Positions 60,756-64,000 of a DNA stretch of 64,000 nucleotides are shown one piece after another. The translations under genes and the position numbers were made by a program. Numbering within the stretch: position 1 is the stretch's first letter; every line of letters begins with the position of its first letter. Source of the DNA: Tamarix chinensis (Eukaryota; Streptophyta; Magnoliopsida; Caryophyllales; Tamaricaceae); NCBI GenBank assembly GCA_030549775.1, contig CM060178.1, positions 71,718,556-71,782,555 of the forward strand, written 5' to 3'. The notes under the pieces are model-generated. The model had not been told where the DNA came from. It worked only from the letters and a program-made list of their open reading frames with translations, and made no database searches.

Positions 60756-61114
60756 TTTAGCTAATCAAAATTTAATCTAAATCTTAACTTTGGCATTTTC
60801 CTTTCTTTTCTTCTTTTCCTTTTCCTTTCTCCTATGCCATTTTTTAGTAGCATGTGAGTTTTTTTCTTCCTTCACCACTTTCAACCGTCACCTTATCTCT
60901 GTAAAAAAAAAAAAAAAATCCCGTCTTCCCTCCCATTCCTAGTGTCCATGCTCTTCTTCTCCTTTGCTAATCATCATCATCATCATCCTTTGTCTTTCTC
61001 TCTCGTGCATGCCTCCCTCTCCTCTACCATTTTTCATCCTTCATGCTACCTTATATATATATATACACTACTTTGTCAATCACTCTCTCTATTATTTCTT
61101 TTTCCTCCATTCTC

Positions 61115-64000
61115 TGTAACACCCCCAGAATTTAGAACCGAATATTTTCTTTTTAAGCAGAAGCATATCATCAAATAGCTAGGTGTTACCACCATAATTG
61201 ACATAAGTCTACCTTACCATACCATCCTTACATCAATCACAAGGAAAAATAAAAAGAAAGTAAAAGATGATAAATAAAAAATGAAGGAACTTTTATAAAC
61301 ATTAGATTAAAGTTTTGAGATTTACTCCGAGTATAATAATTTAAAATACAAAAGAAATACCATGGATCTAAGAGTCCAAAAAGGTATCGGGTTAGAAAAA
61401 ACATTCGAATAACGTGAATCTATGTTCATAGCCTTCATAACAAAGTTAATCCTCCACATATAAATCATCAAAGGCTGCAAACTCACCCACTGGCTTAGCT
61501 TTGACCTGCATAATGACATGTGGGTCATCTACTCATGGGAATGAAAAACACCCATGAAACAAATGATCAGTACACTATGTAATAAGTAAGGTAATGGTAC
61601 AGTTGAAGCAAGATTACACATAATACATGAATTCACATTAGAGAGTACGCATATGTGCGATAATATAAATAGTACTAAGTAGATATCGATTTCATGTCTC
61701 ACTATATAAATATATCATATTATAATCTTTTATTTACGATGAGTTCAGGGACCCCACTATTTTTAAAATGATGTAATGGTCTGACACACCTCTCAGGGAC
61801 ATAACACTCGAGCCATAATTATTATCCCATGGAACGGAGCTAACACCTCTTAGAGAAAATGCTCATAATCCACAATTCTTAAATTGATGGAATGACCTAA
61901 AATACCTTTCAGGGACAACACACCCGATAGACTATTTTTATCTAGTGAAACAAACTTAACACCTTGGTCCTGATTCACGTAGTCTTTCACTTTAAATGAT
62001 TAATATCTTTCTCATTATCTCTTAATTGTATTTTCCTTCACATTGAGTATAGGCCCCCACTATTCTTAATCTGGTGGAACGGACAGATGGACCTCTTAGG
62101 AAAAAAAATACCTAAGCCACTATTAAATATCCGGTGGAACAAACGGAAATAAATACTTTGGTTCGACTTAGGTGATCTTTCACTATAAATGATTAGTATC
62201 TTATTAAAGTTGATTTTATATTCAAGATGATCATACGAGACTTGTATAAGTATATAAGATATATAATTAAATAAAATGATTATAACTACATAATTATCCT
62301 TAAATGACCATAATACACTTGGGTAGTTAAAAATGCTCATAGTCTCCCAAGGCTTTATAAATCTTAATACGAATATATATAAATCTCCAATATCCTTTCG
62401 AAAGCTAAATCCTCAATTATTTACATAGATACCTTATTCAACATTATAGAAAAAGCATACTTCAACATTCTTATTACATAAGATATCATATCATATAATA
62501 ACATCTATCATATAACATGTATAATATATAAGCACGCACATATACACATAAAGTCCTAGCTACAACATGTATCCTTACCAGCAAAGACATCGGGCTCTAT
62601 GCACATAAATCCTATACCACATCCTTTGAGATCGTCGAAAAATAACCTATGAACAATAAGGTAATACATGATTAGGCTCGAAGATTATAGTTGAGGAAAA
62701 AATTAAGGTAAAGGAGGGAAAAAATGGAAAATTTTGGAGTCAAAAGGAAGCTTGAATTGTGTGAAAGTGTGGTGGAAGGTATGGTGGTGCTATGGTAAAA
62801 TTTTGGTAGTGTTTGGGTAAGGTTTAGGTATGAAAAAGGGGTTGCATTTCCTAAAAAAAGGGGTTACATGGGCGTGCGGTATGTGGTGCACACCTAGGGT
62901 GAGAGTTGGAAACCTGTACGAGGAGGTGGTGCAAGGAGGCACAACCATGCTTATGTAATGTATTACATAGGAAATAATGAATAGGAACGCATAGGTGTAT
63001 GAAGGTTGTGCACGAGTTGTGCTAGTATGCATAGGTGTGCGTCAAGGAAAAATAGAGTTGCATGGTCATGAAAGAGACCATGTTCGAGTTGTGCACCTTA
63101 CAAAATAGCAAAAAATGCGAGGAAAGAATAGGGGAAAATGGCGACAGTCGACAACGATGGTCGGCAAAGATAAGGGGGAGTGATGGGGTGATTTTTTGTT
63201 TGTTGATCTACAAAGCTTTGAGTGGGGATTAGTGGTTGTGGTGGCGTGCAATGGTGATGGTGGGGCATGCGATAGAAAAGAGGGAAGCACACCATGAGAG
63301 TTAGCTCGAGTAGGAGGTTATGGTTGACACAATTGGGTAATAAATGAGTCCATCAAATGAGGGAGGAAGAGGGAGATGGAGGAGTATATATGTGTGTGTA
63401 TGTGTCGCATAGTGGCATGCAAATGGAAGATGTCGGGGAAGTAGAGGATGATGATGTAGATGGTGATGGTTGATAGTATCAGTAGGGGAGTGGCAGGGTA
63501 GTAGAGCATGAGGTAATGGAGCAAAATTCAACAAAGATATGGGAGAGGATAGTTGAGAGTGATGGTGGAGTGTTGGGTGAAAAATGACAGGGGTGTTGAA
63601 TGCTATGGCAGTAAGGGGTGGTAATGGTTGTGTGATGATAATGACAACAGTAGGAGGAGCATGAGGGTGATGGTTGTGTGTTGTAGGTGGATAAGAAAAG
63701 GATAAAAGTCAAGTATTATGATGTAGGAGGGGGGTAGGAGAAAGGTGAAAGGAGAAAGGAAAAGGGAAAAGGGAAAAAGTTGAGGTTAGTATTAGATAAA
63801 CTTTTGAAAACCTAAGATAGGTAGCATTAATTGTATATATCTACCGTAATTAAGATAAGTTTACTAAATGTAATTTATTTAGGTCAGTTTTAGATTTTGG
63901 GACTAAGGAATTTAGGTAAGGCTAAAATAAATTTTCTCAAGATTAGAATTTGATAAAGGTATTAATTATGTGGTTGGATTTTACAAAATTTTGGGGTATT
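61115..64000 (-). mobile_element. - strand long LTR, cut by the window end
   Basis: It starts TGTAACACCCCCAGAATTTAG on the + strand and reaches CAAAATTTTGGGGTATT at the window edge. That last part is the inverse of the LTR 5' terminus AATATCCCAAATTTT, so only a few bases are missing. A G-rich island (62760-63780) produces many overlapping Ser/His/Pro-rich - strand frames that are not considered genes. The five bases before it, TTCTC (61110-61114), should recur just beyond the window. Confidence 0.72.

Larger units (their letters stand above)
56408..61114 (+). mobile_element. LTR 5' part, interrupted by a younger solo LTR
   Basis: The left end (TGGTAATATCCCAAATTTTA) matches the LTR at 21550. 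After the solo LTR (56617-60755) it resumes with AATCAAAATTTAATCTAAATC and a C/T-rich island, TATATATATATA (61054-61067) and (A)16 (60903-60918). It is cut at 61115 by a - strand LTR. Only the first about 560 bp of this LTR are present in the window. Confidence 0.68.

Noticed and set aside
62790..63712. Seven overlapping - strand frames that resemble signal-peptide or His-rich proteins
   Set aside because: This is the G-rich island of a - strand LTR; similar spurious frames occur in every copy.

Overview
The window is repetitive, AT-rich DNA from a vascular plant, most likely a flowering plant with a large genome. This rests on the element families seen: CACTA (En/Spm) transposons, a Ty3/gypsy chromovirus, a plant-type LINE, 5S-promoter-bearing Cassandra-type TRIMs, and many long LTRs that start TGTAAYACC and end GGGTGTTACA. 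No intact host gene could be supported. Nearly every base that can be assigned belongs to nested, mostly dead mobile elements.

Layout. 70-3303: a Cassandra-type element split by a 2.9 kb solo LTR. 3.5-10.4 kb: a decayed CACTA element on the + strand with remnants of a TNP2-type transposase and a TNPA-like second gene. 10.5-19.3 kb: a row of truncated long LTRs, one carrying expanded minisatellites and another a solo Cassandra LTR. 20.1-25.6 kb: a 5'-truncated LINE on the - strand, split by a 3.8 kb LTR that contains about 75 pure CTT triplets. 25.66-25.75 kb: a 5S rRNA pseudogene fragment. 25.75-27.9 kb: unassigned DNA that looks low-copy. 28.28-33.77 kb: a complete but inactive chromovirus on the - strand, with 414-415 bp LTRs, ATGTT target duplications, tRNA-iMet primer site, polypurine tract and gag to chromodomain order. 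35.2-41.6 kb: a - strand LTR-type insertion with TCTAC duplications, itself hosting a Cassandra element and a MITE. 41.6-42.76 kb: a CACTA terminus with seven subterminal palindromes. 42.76-44.2 kb: an LTR tail and gag fragment. 44.5-47.0 kb: a second set of CACTA transposase remnants. 47.1-64.0 kb: further nested LTRs on both strands, a Mutator-like MITE, a 4.1 kb solo LTR with perfect TTTAG duplications, and a final - strand LTR cut by the window edge.

The elements do not form a pathway. Their nesting does give a readable insertion history, supported by target-site duplications and, in two cases, by an uninterrupted paralogous site elsewhere in the window. The most useful observations are the four Cassandra-type copies at different stages of decay, higher-order minisatellites and conserved hairpins inside the long LTRs, the long CTT tract, two MITEs with recognisable ends, and the CACTA subterminal palindromes. 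Boundaries given as approximate were read by eye from pairwise similarity between copies.
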